Of a stretch of 64,000 bases of DNA, positions 27,614 through 37,066 are shown one piece after another. Position numbers and translations under genes: made by a program. Source of the DNA: Alistipes montrealensis (GTDB lineage Bacteria > Bacteroidota > Bacteroidia > Bacteroidales > Rikenellaceae); assembly GCF_018362775.1 (NCBI RefSeq), contig NZ_JAGYXY010000002.1, forward strand, positions 1 to 64,000. Reading direction: 5' to 3'. Positions within the stretch are counted from its first letter, which is position 1, and the number at the start of each line of letters is the position of its first letter. Below the pieces are notes generated by a model, which worked only from the letters and a program-made list of their open reading frames with translations, ran no database searches and was not told the DNA's origin.

Positions 27614-28816
27614 ATGAATTACCAGGTTAATGAGAAAGGTTATTACGGACGCTTCGGGGGCGCATACATTCCCGAAATCCTGCACAAATGCGTCGAGGAG
27701 TTGCAGCAGAACTACCTGCGGGTGATCGAAAGCGAATCGTTCCGCGAAGAGTACCGCACGCTGCTGCGCGACTACGTGGGCCGGCCCTCGCCGCTTTACT
27801 TCGCCCGCCGGCTGAGCGAGCGCTACGGCTGCCGCATCTACCTCAAGCGCGAGGACCTCAACCATACCGGCGCCCACAAAATCAACAACACCATCGGTCA
27901 GATACTGATCGCCCGGCAGATGGGCAAGACCCGCATCATCGCCGAGACGGGAGCCGGACAGCACGGCGTCGCCACGGCTACGGTCTGCGCGCTGATGAAC
28001 ATGCCGTGCGTGGTCTACATGGGCCGTACCGACGTGGAACGCCAGCAGGCCAACGTCCGGAAAATGGAGATGTTAGGCGCGACGGTCATCCCCGTTACTT
28101 CGGGCAACATGACCCTGAAGGACGCCACCAACGAAGCCATCCGCGACTGGTGCTGCCACCCCGCCGACACGTTCTACATCATCGGCTCGACGGTGGGTCC
28201 CCACCCCTACCCCGATATGGTGGCACGCCTGCAGTCGGTCATCAGCGAGGAGATCCGCGTGCAGCTGCAGGAAAAGGAGGGCCGCGACTACCCCGACTAC
28301 CTGATGGCCTGCGTCGGCGGCGGCAGCAACGCCGCAGGAACCGTCTACCACTACCTCGGCGACGAGCGCGTACGGATCGTGCTGGCCGAAGCCGGGGGCG
28401 AAGGCCTCCTTTCGGGGCGGAGCGCGGCGACGATCCAACTGGGGCGCGAGGGAATCATCCACGGCGCACGCACACTGGTCATGCAGACCCCCGACGGACA
28501 GATCGAAGAGCCTTACTCGATCTCCGCCGGCCTCGATTATCCCGGCATCGGGCCGATGCACGCCAACCTCTCGCAGACGGGACGCGCGAAGGTGCTCTCC
28601 GTCGACGACGACGAAGCGCTGCGCGGGGCATTCCTACTCACACGCCTCGAAGGCATCATTCCCGCCCTCGAAAGCGCCCATGCCCTCGGCGCACTGCCTA
28701 AAATGGAGTTCCGTCCTTCGGACGTAGTGGTGCTGACCGTCTCGGGCCGCGGCGACAAGGATATGGAGACCTACCTCGCAAACATAGACCGTCCGGAAAT
28801 CGCCGGCAATTTGTAA
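27614..28816 (+). CDS. trpB: Tryptophan synthase beta subunit
   Basis: The ATG at 27614 gives 400 residues; the ATG at 27587 lies in the terminator tail and is rejected. The enzyme joins indole and serine in a pyridoxal-phosphate reaction, in complex with TrpA. The PLP lysine is Lys89 in HTGAHKINN, the phosphate loop is CVGGGSNAAG, and the GAGQHG and EEPYSISAGLDYPG blocks are intact. It is the first structural gene of the operon, as in other Bacteroidales, while trpA is last. Confidence 0.97.
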   Translation: MNYQVNEKGYYGRFGGAYIPEILHKCVEELQQNYLRVIESESFREEYRTLLRDYVGRPSPLYFARRLSERYGCRIYLKREDLNHTGAHKINNTIGQILIARQMGKTRIIAETGAGQHGVATATVCALMNMPCVVYMGRTDVERQQANVRKMEMLGATVIPVTSGNMTLKDATNEAIRDWCCHPADTFYIIGSTVGPHPYPDMVARLQSVISEEIRVQLQEKEGRDYPDYLMACVGGGSNAAGTVYHYLGDERVRIVLAEAGGEGLLSGRSAATIQLGREGIIHGARTLVMQTPDGQIEEPYSISAGLDYPGIGPMHANLSQTGRAKVLSVDDDEALRGAFLLTRLEGIIPALESAHALGALPKMEFRPSDVVVLTVSGRGDKDMETYLANIDRPEIAGNL

Positions 28817-28838
28817 AATCCGAAAAACAGCCATCACG

Positions 28839-30239
28839 ATGTATCAATTCACAACGGCAAGCAAAAAACTGCTCGGAGACCTCCATACCCCCGTTAGCCT
28901 CTACCTCAAACTCCGCGACGTATACCCGCAGTCGGCCCTGCTCGAAAGTTCCGACTACCACGGCAACGAAAACAGCCTTTCGTTCATCGCCCTGCGCCCC
29001 ATCGCCCGCATCGGCGTCAACAACGGCGAAGCCGTCATGGATTTCCCCGACGGCCGGAGTTCGGCAAAACGCCTCGGCGGCGATTACACCACGGCGGATG
29101 CGCTGAAAGAGTTCCTCGCCGGCTTCCGCATCACGGGCGACGGCAGCGAACACTGCGGACTGTTCGGCTACACGGCGTTCGACGCAGTCCGCTACTTCGA
29201 AAACATCCCCGTCAAAGAGTACCACCACCAGGATTCCGACGCCCCCGACATCTGCTATATACTCTATAAATACCTGCTGGTTTTCAACCATTTCAAAAAC
29301 GAGCTGTCGATCATCGAGTTGTGCGCCGACGGCGAGCAGGACCACCTGCGCGAGGTCGAAACGCTGATCGAAGACCGCAATTTCGCCTCGTACAATTTCC
29401 GCACGACAGGCGAGCGCCGCTCGAACCTTACCGACGAAGCCTACAAGGCAATGGTGCGCGAAGGCGTACGGCACTGCCTGCGGGGCGACGTGTTCCAGAT
29501 CGTGCTGAGCCGCCGCTTCGAACAGCCTTTCCAGGGCGACGATTTCAAGGTCTACCGTGCACTGCGGAGCATCAACCCCTCGCCCTATCTTTTCTATTTC
29601 GATTTCGGAGGCTTCCGCATCTTCGGTTCGTCACCCGAAACACACTGCAAAATCGAAAACGGCCGCGCCACGATCGACCCCATCGCAGGCACGGCCTTCC
29701 GGACCGGCAATTCGGCCTTCGACCGTGAACGGACCGAACGGCTCCTGGCCGACCCCAAGGAGAACGCCGAACACGTCATGCTGGTCGACCTGGCACGCAA
29801 CGACCTGAGCCGCAACGCCCACCATGTGAAAGTAGACTTCTACCGCGACGTACAGTATTACAGCCACGTCATCCACCTCGTCTCGCGCGTCAGCGGCGAG
29901 ATCGACGCCGACAGCGACTCCATCCGGACCTTCATCGACACCTTCCCGGCCGGCACGCTGAGCGGCGCCCCCAAGGTACGCGCCATGCAGCTCATCTCGG
30001 AAATCGAGCCTCAGAACCGCGGCGTTTACGGCGGATGTATCGGCTTCATCGGCCTCGACGGCGACCTCAACCAAGCCATCGCCATCCGCACCTTCGTCAG
30101 CCGCAACAACACCCTCTACTACCAGGCCGGAGCGGGCATCGTCTCGAAAAGCGATCCCGAACGCGAATTGCAGGAGGTATCGAGCAAACTGGGAGCGCTG
30201 GACAAAGCCATCCGCGAGGCCGGGAAACTGATCAATTAA
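28839..30239 (+). CDS. trpE: Anthranilate synthase component I
   Basis: A 466-residue chorismate-using enzyme that makes anthranilate with ammonia from TrpG. The N-terminal LLESS (34-38) is the motif of the tryptophan feedback site. The catalytic half shows SPETHCKI, DPIAGTAFRTG, VDLARNDLSR and LSGAPKVRAMQLI. It follows trpB by 22 bp, so attenuation would be backed by feedback inhibition of the first committed enzyme. Confidence 0.96.
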   Translation: MYQFTTASKKLLGDLHTPVSLYLKLRDVYPQSALLESSDYHGNENSLSFIALRPIARIGVNNGEAVMDFPDGRSSAKRLGGDYTTADALKEFLAGFRITGDGSEHCGLFGYTAFDAVRYFENIPVKEYHHQDSDAPDICYILYKYLLVFNHFKNELSIIELCADGEQDHLREVETLIEDRNFASYNFRTTGERRSNLTDEAYKAMVREGVRHCLRGDVFQIVLSRRFEQPFQGDDFKVYRALRSINPSPYLFYFDFGGFRIFGSSPETHCKIENGRATIDPIAGTAFRTGNSAFDRERTERLLADPKENAEHVMLVDLARNDLSRNAHHVKVDFYRDVQYYSHVIHLVSRVSGEIDADSDSIRTFIDTFPAGTLSGAPKVRAMQLISEIEPQNRGVYGGCIGFIGLDGDLNQAIAIRTFVSRNNTLYYQAGAGIVSKSDPERELQEVSSKLGALDKAIREAGKLIN

Positions 30240-30259
30240 CCGCTAAAAAAACCGAAACC

Positions 30260-30832
30260 ATGAAATGTTTGCTTTTCGATAATTACGACTCGTTCACCTA
30301 CAACCTGCGCCACATGCTGCTGGAACTGGGCCTCGAAGTCGACGTGCGCCGCAACGACCGCATCGCGCTGGACGAAGTCGCCGCCTACGACCGGATCGTG
30401 CTCTCGCCCGGCCCCGGCATCCCCTCCGAAGCAGGACTGCTCCTGCCGCTGATCGGGCGTTACGCCGCCGCCAAGCCGATACTGGGCATCTGCCTCGGCG
30501 AACAGGCCATCGGCGAAGCCTTCGGCGCAAAGCTGGAAAACCTCGCCGAAGTCCACCACGGCGTCTGCTCGGACATCCGTGTCGTGGCCGACGAGCCGCT
30601 TTTCGACGGACTGGGCTCAGGCTTCCGCGCCGGGCGTTACCACTCGTGGGTAGTCTCGGCCGAAGGGCTCCCCGACTGCCTGGAGATCACGGCGACCGAC
30701 CGCAACGGCCTCATCATGGGCCTGCGGCACAAAACCCACAACCTGCGGGGCATTCAGTTCCACCCCGAATCGGTCCTTACGCCGCAGGGCAAAACCATTC
30801 TCGCGAACTGGATCACGAAATGCAACCGATAA
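30260..30832 (+). CDS. trpG: Anthranilate synthase component II (glutamine amidotransferase)
   Basis: A 190-residue class I amidotransferase that feeds ammonia to TrpE. DNYDSFTYNL opens the protein, LSPGPGIP gives the oxyanion region, and the nucleophile is Cys78 in GICLGEQAIGEAFG. The usual motif is GVCLGHQ, so Glu replaces His after the catalytic loop. The catalytic His-Glu pair is in QFHPES. It is separate from trpE and trpD, not fused. Confidence 0.94.
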   Translation: MKCLLFDNYDSFTYNLRHMLLELGLEVDVRRNDRIALDEVAAYDRIVLSPGPGIPSEAGLLLPLIGRYAAAKPILGICLGEQAIGEAFGAKLENLAEVHHGVCSDIRVVADEPLFDGLGSGFRAGRYHSWVVSAEGLPDCLEITATDRNGLIMGLRHKTHNLRGIQFHPESVLTPQGKTILANWITKCNR

Positions 30833-30845
30833 ACGCGCATAAGCT

Positions 30846-31841
30846 ATGAAAGATTTACTATACCGCCTCTTCGAACACCAGTACATGGGCCGCTCGGAGG
30901 CACAACAGGTACTGGCAGGCATCGCCGCCGGGAACTACAACCCCGAACAGGTATCGGCACTGATCACCGTCTTCCTCATGCGCAGCATCTCGGTCGAAGA
31001 ACTGGCCGGATTCCGCGATGCACTGCTCGAAATGCGCCGTCCGGCAGACCTCTCGGAGTACGAACCCATCGACATCGTCGGCACGGGCGGCGACGGCAAG
31101 AATACCTTCAACGTCAGCACCGCGGCCAGTTTCGTGGTAGCGGGCGCAGGCTACAACGTCGTCAAGCACGGCAACTACGGCGCCACCTCCGTGAGCGGCG
31201 CAAGCAACGTCATCGAACGCCACGGCGTGCGGTTCACCGACGACCGCGACCGCCTGCGGGCTTCGCTCGACGCATGCGGCATCGCCTACCTGCACGCCCC
31301 GCTGTTCAACCCCGCGATGAAAGCCGTGGCGCCGATCCGCAAGCACCTCGCCGTGCGCACGTTCTTCAACCTGCTGGGGCCGCTGGTGAATCCCGCACTG
31401 CCGAAATACCAACTGCTCGGCGTCTACAACCTCTCGCTGTTCCGCCTCTACAACTACGCCTACCAGTCGGGCGACACGCGCTTCGGCGTGGTTTACAGCA
31501 TGGACGGCTACGACGAAATCTCGCTCACCTCGGAATTCAAGGTCGCAACGCCCGAAAAGGAGCAGGTTTTCACACCCGAACAGATCGGTCTCAACCGCTG
31601 CCGCCCCGAAGAGCTTTCGGGCGGCGATACCCCCGAAGAGGCTGCGCGCATCTTCGATGCCGTACTGCACAACACCGCAACTGCCGCCCAGCGCGACTGC
31701 GTCCTGGCCAACGCCGCTTTCGCCATCCGGGTGATCTGCCCCGACAAGGAGGTCGCGGAGTGCCTCGCCGAAGCACGCGAATCGCTCCTGGGCGGAAAAG
31801 CCGCGGCGGCGTTCCGGAAATTCGTGGAAATCAACAGCTAA
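30846..31841 (+). CDS. trpD: Anthranilate phosphoribosyltransferase
   Basis: A 331-residue enzyme that attaches phosphoribosyl to anthranilate. The pyrophosphate-binding GTGGDGKNTFNVST is at 79-92 and the second substrate motif KHGNYGATS at 107-115 (many homologues have KHGNR). It starts 13 bp after trpG and ends 5 bp before trpC. Confidence 0.95.
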   Translation: MKDLLYRLFEHQYMGRSEAQQVLAGIAAGNYNPEQVSALITVFLMRSISVEELAGFRDALLEMRRPADLSEYEPIDIVGTGGDGKNTFNVSTAASFVVAGAGYNVVKHGNYGATSVSGASNVIERHGVRFTDDRDRLRASLDACGIAYLHAPLFNPAMKAVAPIRKHLAVRTFFNLLGPLVNPALPKYQLLGVYNLSLFRLYNYAYQSGDTRFGVVYSMDGYDEISLTSEFKVATPEKEQVFTPEQIGLNRCRPEELSGGDTPEEAARIFDAVLHNTATAAQRDCVLANAAFAIRVICPDKEVAECLAEARESLLGGKAAAAFRKFVEINS

Positions 31842-31846
31842 AAGAT

Positions 31847-32662
31847 ATGGATATCCTGGAAACCATCACAGCCAACACGCGCCGGGAGGTCGCCTGGCAA
31901 AAACAGACGCTTCCCGTCGATGCGCTGCTCCGCCTCGGTTCGCCGTGGCTGGCCGAGGCGCCCCGCTCCATGCGCCGCGCACTGGCGGAATCCGAAACGG
32001 GCATCATCGCCGAATTCAAGCGCCGCTCCCCGTCGAAAGGGTGGCTGCACGAGGATGCAAAGATCGAAGCCGTCGTCCCGGCCTACGAAGCGGGAGGTGC
32101 TTCGGCCTGCTCGGTGCTGACCGACAGCGAGTTCTTCGGCGGTACGCTGGAGGATTTGCAGCAGGCCCGCCGCCTTGCGGCCCTGCCCCTGCTGCGCAAG
32201 GATTTTATCGTCGACGAATACCAGCTCTACCAAGCCCGCACGTCGGGAGCCTCGGCCGTACTGCTGATCGCCGCAGTGCTGTCGCCCGACGAGTGCCGCC
32301 GCCTGGCCCGCACGGCACATGAACTGGAACTCGAAGTACTGCTCGAAGTGCACACGCCCTCAGAGCTTTCCCAGCTGAACCAATACGTCGACATGCTGGG
32401 CGTGAACAACCGCGACCTCGGGACCTTCCATACCGACGTTGAAAATTCGCTGCGGATGATCGACCTGCTCCGGCGTGAAACCGGCGGCAGTGAAGGTCCG
32501 CTGCTGATCTCCGAAAGCGGCATTTCCGACCCGCAGACCGTCCTGCGCCTGCGCGAAGCGGGCTTCCGGGGATTCCTGATGGGCGAAGCCTTCATGAAAA
32601 CCGGCGATCCGGGCCGCGCGCTGGCGGAGTTCGTCACACGGCTCAAAACCCCGCAGCCATGA
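31847..32662 (+). CDS. trpC: Indole-3-glycerol-phosphate synthase
   Basis: The ATG at 31847 gives 271 residues. The TIM-barrel enzyme closes the indole ring. AEFKRRSPSKG (55-65), LRKDFIVDEYQLYQA, LEVHT, LGVNNRDLGTF and SESGI are the family motifs, including the catalytic Lys and Glu residues. An upstream extension in frame would lie inside trpD. It overlaps trpF by 4 bp (ATGA). Confidence 0.95.
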   Translation: MDILETITANTRREVAWQKQTLPVDALLRLGSPWLAEAPRSMRRALAESETGIIAEFKRRSPSKGWLHEDAKIEAVVPAYEAGGASACSVLTDSEFFGGTLEDLQQARRLAALPLLRKDFIVDEYQLYQARTSGASAVLLIAAVLSPDECRRLARTAHELELEVLLEVHTPSELSQLNQYVDMLGVNNRDLGTFHTDVENSLRMIDLLRRETGGSEGPLLISESGISDPQTVLRLREAGFRGFLMGEAFMKTGDPGRALAEFVTRLKTPQP

Positions 32663-33282
32663 TCGTCAAGGTATGCGGGCTGCGCGAACCCGCCAACATC
32701 CGGGCTGTCGACCGGCTGCCGGTCGACCTCTGCGGCTTCATCTTCTACCCCCGTTCCCCGCGCTGCGTACCCGACGACGAACTCCATGCCGAAGCCGTGC
32801 GCAACTGCCGCAAACCGGCCGTCGGGGTCTTCGTCGACGCCCAGCCCCGAGAGATGCTCCGCACCGCCGAACGGTTCGGCCTCAGGTGGCTCCAACTCCA
32901 CGGCGACGAATCGCCCGAGACCTGCGCGGCGTTACGGCAGCGGGGTTACGGCATCATCAAGGCCATCCGCATCGCGACGGCCGCCGACCTGGCAGCCGCC
33001 CGGGATTACGAAGGATGTGCCGACTACCTGCTGTTCGACACCCGGTGCGACGGTTACGGCGGTTCGGGACGGCGGTTCGACTGGACGGTACTCGACGCCT
33101 ATACGGGCAACACGCCGTTCCTCGTGAGCGGCGGACTCGATGCGGAGTGCGCCGAAGCCGTGAAACACTTCGCCCATCCCCGGTTCGCAGGCGTAGACCT
33201 CAACAGCGGATTCGAAACGGCCCCGGCGGTGAAAGACGCCGTAAAACTCGAAAAATTCATTCCAAAAATCCAGCAATCATGA
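32659..33282 (+). CDS. trpF: Phosphoribosylanthranilate isomerase
   Basis: A 207-residue TIM barrel carrying out the Amadori rearrangement. VKVCGL at the start provides the catalytic Cys, and LFDTRCDGYGGSGRRFDW includes the catalytic Asp and the phosphate loop. VDLNSGFETAPAVKD is the second phosphate-binding end. It is coupled to both neighbours through ATGA overlaps and is a separate gene, not fused to trpC. Confidence 0.95.
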   Translation: MIVKVCGLREPANIRAVDRLPVDLCGFIFYPRSPRCVPDDELHAEAVRNCRKPAVGVFVDAQPREMLRTAERFGLRWLQLHGDESPETCAALRQRGYGIIKAIRIATAADLAAARDYEGCADYLLFDTRCDGYGGSGRRFDWTVLDAYTGNTPFLVSGGLDAECAEAVKHFAHPRFAGVDLNSGFETAPAVKDAVKLEKFIPKIQQS

Positions 33283-34052
33283 ACAGAATCAACCAGCTAT
33301 TCGTTTCCGGGAAGCGCGACATACTCTCCATCTATTTTTGCGCCGGGTATCCCGACCCGGACAACACCGCCGAAGTGATCCGCACGCTCGAACAGAACGG
33401 CGTCGGGATGATCGAAATCGGCATCCCCTTCAGCGACCCGATGGCCGACGGCCCGGTTATCCAGAACGCGGCCCAGCAGGCACTGCGCGGCGGCATGTCG
33501 CTCCGAAAACTCTTCGCCCAACTGGCGGACATCCGTCCCGGCGTGCGAATTCCGCTGCTGCTGATGGGCTACCTCAACCCGATCATGCAATACGGATTCG
33601 AGAACTTCTGCCGATCCTGCCGCGACTGCGGCATCGACGGCTGCATCATCCCCGACCTGCCGTTCGACGACTACCTCGCCGAGTTCAAGCCCGTCGCCGA
33701 CCACTACGGCGTCAAAGTCGTCATGCTCATCACGCCCGAGACCTCCGAGGAGCGCATCCGCCAGATCGACGCCCACACCGACGGTTTCATCTATATGGTC
33801 TCCTCGGCATCGACGACCGGAGCCCAAAGTGCATTCGATGAACAGAAGCAGGCCTATTTCCGCCGCATCGACGCCATGTCACTGCGCAGTCCGCGCATGG
33901 TGGGATTCGGCATCAGCAACCGCGCAACCTTCCGGGCCGCGGCGGACAATGCCTCGGGCGGCATCATCGGCAGCCGGTTCGTCACCCTGCAAGGCGAAAC
34001 CCCGACCCCGGAGGCAGCCATCAAAAAACTGCTGGAGGATCTGGAACGCTGA
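33279..34052 (+). CDS. trpA: Tryptophan synthase alpha subunit
   Basis: The ATG at 33279 overlaps the trpF stop and gives 257 residues. It cleaves indole-3-glycerol phosphate and passes indole to TrpB. Catalytic Glu46 is in MIEIGIPFSDP and Asp57 in MADGPVIQ; the phosphate loop GFGISN is present near the C-terminus. It is the last gene of the operon. Confidence 0.96.
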   Translation: MNRINQLFVSGKRDILSIYFCAGYPDPDNTAEVIRTLEQNGVGMIEIGIPFSDPMADGPVIQNAAQQALRGGMSLRKLFAQLADIRPGVRIPLLLMGYLNPIMQYGFENFCRSCRDCGIDGCIIPDLPFDDYLAEFKPVADHYGVKVVMLITPETSEERIRQIDAHTDGFIYMVSSASTTGAQSAFDEQKQAYFRRIDAMSLRSPRMVGFGISNRATFRAAADNASGGIIGSRFVTLQGETPTPEAAIKKLLEDLER

Positions 34053-34061
34053 TCCGATCCG

Positions 34062-34107
34062 AAAAAAACAGTCCCCGGAATGCCTGTGCATTCCGGGGAC
34101 TGTTTTT
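34062..34107. terminator. Terminator of the trp operon
   Basis: AAAAACAGTCCCCGGAATGC pairs with GCATTCCGGGGACTGTTTTT around a short loop. The symmetric A and T tracts also make it a terminator for the convergent hexosaminidase gene. Confidence 0.9.
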
Positions 34108-34120
34108 GGAAACCGGACGG

Positions 34121-35698
34121 TTATTCGTCCTTGCCTTCGAAGAAATAGGTAGCGTAGTTCAGCCCCGCGGCATCGTAACACTTGCGCAAAGAGTTCATGC
34201 GGTGTTTGAAATCGTCGAAATCCTTGCGGTCGTAAGCCCAGCCGACCTCGGCGATAGCAGCCAGGCGCGGCAGCAGCATGTGTTTCAGATGCGGAAACGT
34301 GGCGATATACTCCGTCCACAGGTTGCCCTGCACACCGAGGATATAGGTGCGTTCCTCGGGCGTAAGCTGGTCGTAGGGATCGAGTTCATAAACCTTGCGC
34401 ATCGGAACGTATCCGCCGATACCCATCGGCTCCTTTACAGGATCCTTCGTCTGGTAATAGTCGAGGTAACAATGGACATTCGGCGTCATAATAACATGAT
34501 TGCCGGCCTTGGCCGCGGCGATACCGCCCTTCGAGCCGCGCCACGACATGACGGTCGCCGTCGGCGAAACGCCTCCTTCCAGGATTTCATCCCAGCCGAC
34601 GATCTTCCGGCCGTGTTCGCGGAGCCACTTCTCCATGCGGCGCACCGTATAGCTCTGGAGTTCGAATTCGTCCTTCAGCCCTTCGGCCTTGATACGCTCC
34701 TGGCACAGCGGGCACTGTTTCCAACTGTCCTTCGGGCACTCGTCGCCGCCGATGTGGATAAACTCCGAGGGGAAGAGATCGAGCACCTCTGCAAAGACGT
34801 TCTGCAGGAACTCGAACGTTGTCTCCTTGCCCGGGCAAAAAACCTCCTTGCTGATACCCCAACGCTTGCGGACCTCATAACCCTCGCCCTTGCAGCCCAG
34901 CCACGGATAGGAGGTGAGCGCAGCGACGGCATGGCCCGGCAGTTCGATTTCGGGAATCACCGTGACGTAGCGGTCGGCGGCATATTTCACGATCTCGCGG
35001 ATCTCCTTCTGTGTGTAATAACCGCCGTGGGGCGTCTTGTCGTACTCGTTCGAAGTGTGATGGTGGCCGACGAGCGTCTCTTTGCGCACCGATCCGACAC
35101 GCGTCAGTTCGGGGTATTTCTTGATCTCGATACGCCAGCCCTGGTCATCGGTCAGATGCCAGTGGAACTTGTTGAGTTTGTGCATGGCGAGGATGTCGAT
35201 ATACTCTTTGACCTCGTCTACCGTCCAGAAGTGGCGGCAGGGATCGAGCATGCCCCCGCGGTGTCCGAAATAGGGTTTGTCCTCAACCGTTACGGCGGGC
35301 AGCACGCCCTGGCCGTCAACGATCAACTGGCGCAGGCTTTGCAGGCCGTAGAACACACCCTGCGGTGTACCGCCGTTCACCTCGACACCCGAAGGAGTCA
35401 CCGTAAGTTTATAAGCCTCGGCTTCCAGCGAGCCGTCCACCGACAGGCGGATGTCACCCGCGGCGGCAGCCTTCATAACGCCGCCGAGGACAGGCTCAAC
35501 CTCTTCGGCGAAAATCCGGGCCGAACGGCGCAGTTCGGCATCTTTTCCGACACCGATCTTCGTCGACGCGGTTACGGTAAAAGTTCCCTCGCCGGGCTTC
35601 ACCGAGAGGGGTTTGGGAACGATGTTGGCCTCGGGTCCCGCTCCGAAGGCCGCGCACGACAAACCGACGGCGCACAGCGACAAAAAGAGTTTTTTCAT
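34121..35698 (-). CDS. Beta-N-acetylhexosaminidase, GH20
   Basis: About 525 residues with a signal peptide (MKKLFLSLCAVGLSCAAFG); an ATG two codons upstream at 35704 is also possible. An N-terminal alpha/beta GH20b domain is followed by the catalytic barrel with HWHLTDDQGWRIEIKKYP and the catalytic Asp-Glu in HIGGDECPKDSW (about 319-320). It removes terminal N-acetylglucosamine or galactosamine in the periplasm, with substrate assistance typical of GH20. It follows a metallophosphoesterase gene by under 20 bp, suggesting one transcript for host-glycan use. Confidence 0.94.
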   Translation of the reverse strand: MKKLFLSLCAVGLSCAAFGAGPEANIVPKPLSVKPGEGTFTVTASTKIGVGKDAELRRSARIFAEEVEPVLGGVMKAAAAGDIRLSVDGSLEAEAYKLTVTPSGVEVNGGTPQGVFYGLQSLRQLIVDGQGVLPAVTVEDKPYFGHRGGMLDPCRHFWTVDEVKEYIDILAMHKLNKFHWHLTDDQGWRIEIKKYPELTRVGSVRKETLVGHHHTSNEYDKTPHGGYYTQKEIREIVKYAADRYVTVIPEIELPGHAVAALTSYPWLGCKGEGYEVRKRWGISKEVFCPGKETTFEFLQNVFAEVLDLFPSEFIHIGGDECPKDSWKQCPLCQERIKAEGLKDEFELQSYTVRRMEKWLREHGRKIVGWDEILEGGVSPTATVMSWRGSKGGIAAAKAGNHVIMTPNVHCYLDYYQTKDPVKEPMGIGGYVPMRKVYELDPYDQLTPEERTYILGVQGNLWTEYIATFPHLKHMLLPRLAAIAEVGWAYDRKDFDDFKHRMNSLRKCYDAAGLNYATYFFEGKDE

Positions 35699-35715
35699 TT
35701 GCATTCAGGTTATAG

Positions 35716-36897
35716 TTAAAATTGTCGTTTCAGCGGAAATTCGTGCACATGCGCGACCTTTTCGCGGAGACCTACAACCTGCACACGAATCAGGCTGTCC
35801 GCAACGTCGCAGCGCACATAGCTTTTGTTGTCGTTGACCACGATCGGGAACTGCGTACCCTGTTCCCCGGCCGGGCGGAACGAATAAGCGTGGTCGTGGC
35901 CGCAGAGCATCAGGTCGATCCCGGCCTCGTTGAGCACCGGCACGAAGAGTTCGTTGAGATGGACGCTCCCGTGCCACGCCTCCGCCATGGGCGGAATGTG
36001 GAGCAGGACGATCCGCGCCGATGCCGAAAGGAACTCGTCCGAGCGCACGGCCCTTTTCAGCCATTCGCATTCCTCGGTGCGGTAAGCGTCGTAGTCGGCC
36101 AGCCCGTTATACTCCGCATGGTCGTCGGGTTTGTCCTCCCCGCAGTCCAACAGCAGGATGCATACGTCGCCATAGCGGTAGATGCCGTAAAACCGTCCGT
36201 CCTGTCCGGGGAAATAGTCGCCGAGGCTGTCGGCAAAAACGCCGCGCGTCTCGTGGTTGCCGCGGGTGAACAGAATCGGGGTCCCGGTGGCGAAGAGCGA
36301 CACCGAAGCGTCGAGGTATGCTTTGAAAAGCTGCTCCCCGCTCTCGACGCTGCTCGACATATCGCCGTTGAAGGCCACGAATCCCAGTTTCGAAAAATCC
36401 ACGCTCTTGCAGAGCCGGGTCATGTAGTCGGCTTTGCCGTGGATGTCATTCAGCACGATAAACGAGCAGCCGGAACCCGCCTGCGGGAAGGTCCGAAATT
36501 CATAAGCCCGGCGGCGGGAAGCGTCGGCATCCAGGGTTTTTCCGTAGGTAACGTTGTTGACATCGGGCCACGACTGCACCTCCTGCGAAAAGATGCGGTA
36601 ACGGTAATCGGTCCCGGGCTGCAACCCCCGGACCCGGACCGCATGCAGGGTCCTGCAAGCCAGTTTGCGGCCCGCGACGGTCTGGTAATACCGCGCCTGT
36701 CTCAAAGCAGGGGCGTTCAGGCTGTCGGCGGGCGACGCCTCGACCCACGAAAGCGCAGGCTTGCTGGTGGTCCAGACCACCGTCACCCCGTCGTGCGTCA
36801 TGTCGCACAGGTAAGGACCATGTGTAACTCGAAGTTCCTGGGCGACAGCCGTCCATGCGAAGGCCACTCCCGCCAATACGAAAAGCAGTTTTTTCAT
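35716..36897 (-). CDS. Secreted purple-acid-phosphatase-like metallophosphoesterase
   Basis: A 393-residue protein with a signal peptide ending AVAQ. An N-terminal fibronectin-like domain (about 20-115) precedes the metallophosphoesterase fold. Metal ligands are in NDIHG (150-154), NGDM (177-180), GNHE (213-216), LLHIPP (His300) and GHDH (333-336). The GNHE and GHDH motifs are canonical, while NDIHG departs from the usual DxH start by the added Asn. It should hydrolyse phosphate esters outside the cytoplasm. It is upstream of the GH20 gene in the same direction. Confidence 0.88.
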   Translation of the reverse strand: MKKLLFVLAGVAFAWTAVAQELRVTHGPYLCDMTHDGVTVVWTTSKPALSWVEASPADSLNAPALRQARYYQTVAGRKLACRTLHAVRVRGLQPGTDYRYRIFSQEVQSWPDVNNVTYGKTLDADASRRRAYEFRTFPQAGSGCSFIVLNDIHGKADYMTRLCKSVDFSKLGFVAFNGDMSSSVESGEQLFKAYLDASVSLFATGTPILFTRGNHETRGVFADSLGDYFPGQDGRFYGIYRYGDVCILLLDCGEDKPDDHAEYNGLADYDAYRTEECEWLKRAVRSDEFLSASARIVLLHIPPMAEAWHGSVHLNELFVPVLNEAGIDLMLCGHDHAYSFRPAGEQGTQFPIVVNDNKSYVRCDVADSLIRVQVVGLREKVAHVHEFPLKRQF

Positions 36898-37012
36898 TCT
36901 ATTTTCAGTCGGTTGCCTTGTCCGGCAAATGGTTCGGAATCGCCCGCGATTCCTGAACCGGAAGTCATGTTACGAAGGTAGTGATTATTCCCCAAACTGC
37001 CGCATTAACGCC

Positions 37013-37055
37013 AAAAAAAGGAGGCAAATCGGTTTCGATTCGCCTCCTTTTTGTT
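37013..37055. terminator. Terminator of the lipoprotein gene at 37067-38539
   Basis: AAAAAAGGAGGC pairs with GCCTCCTTTTT around a loop that can extend the stem (AAATCG/CGATT). Confidence 0.85.
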
Positions 37056-37066
37056 GTTTTACAGGT

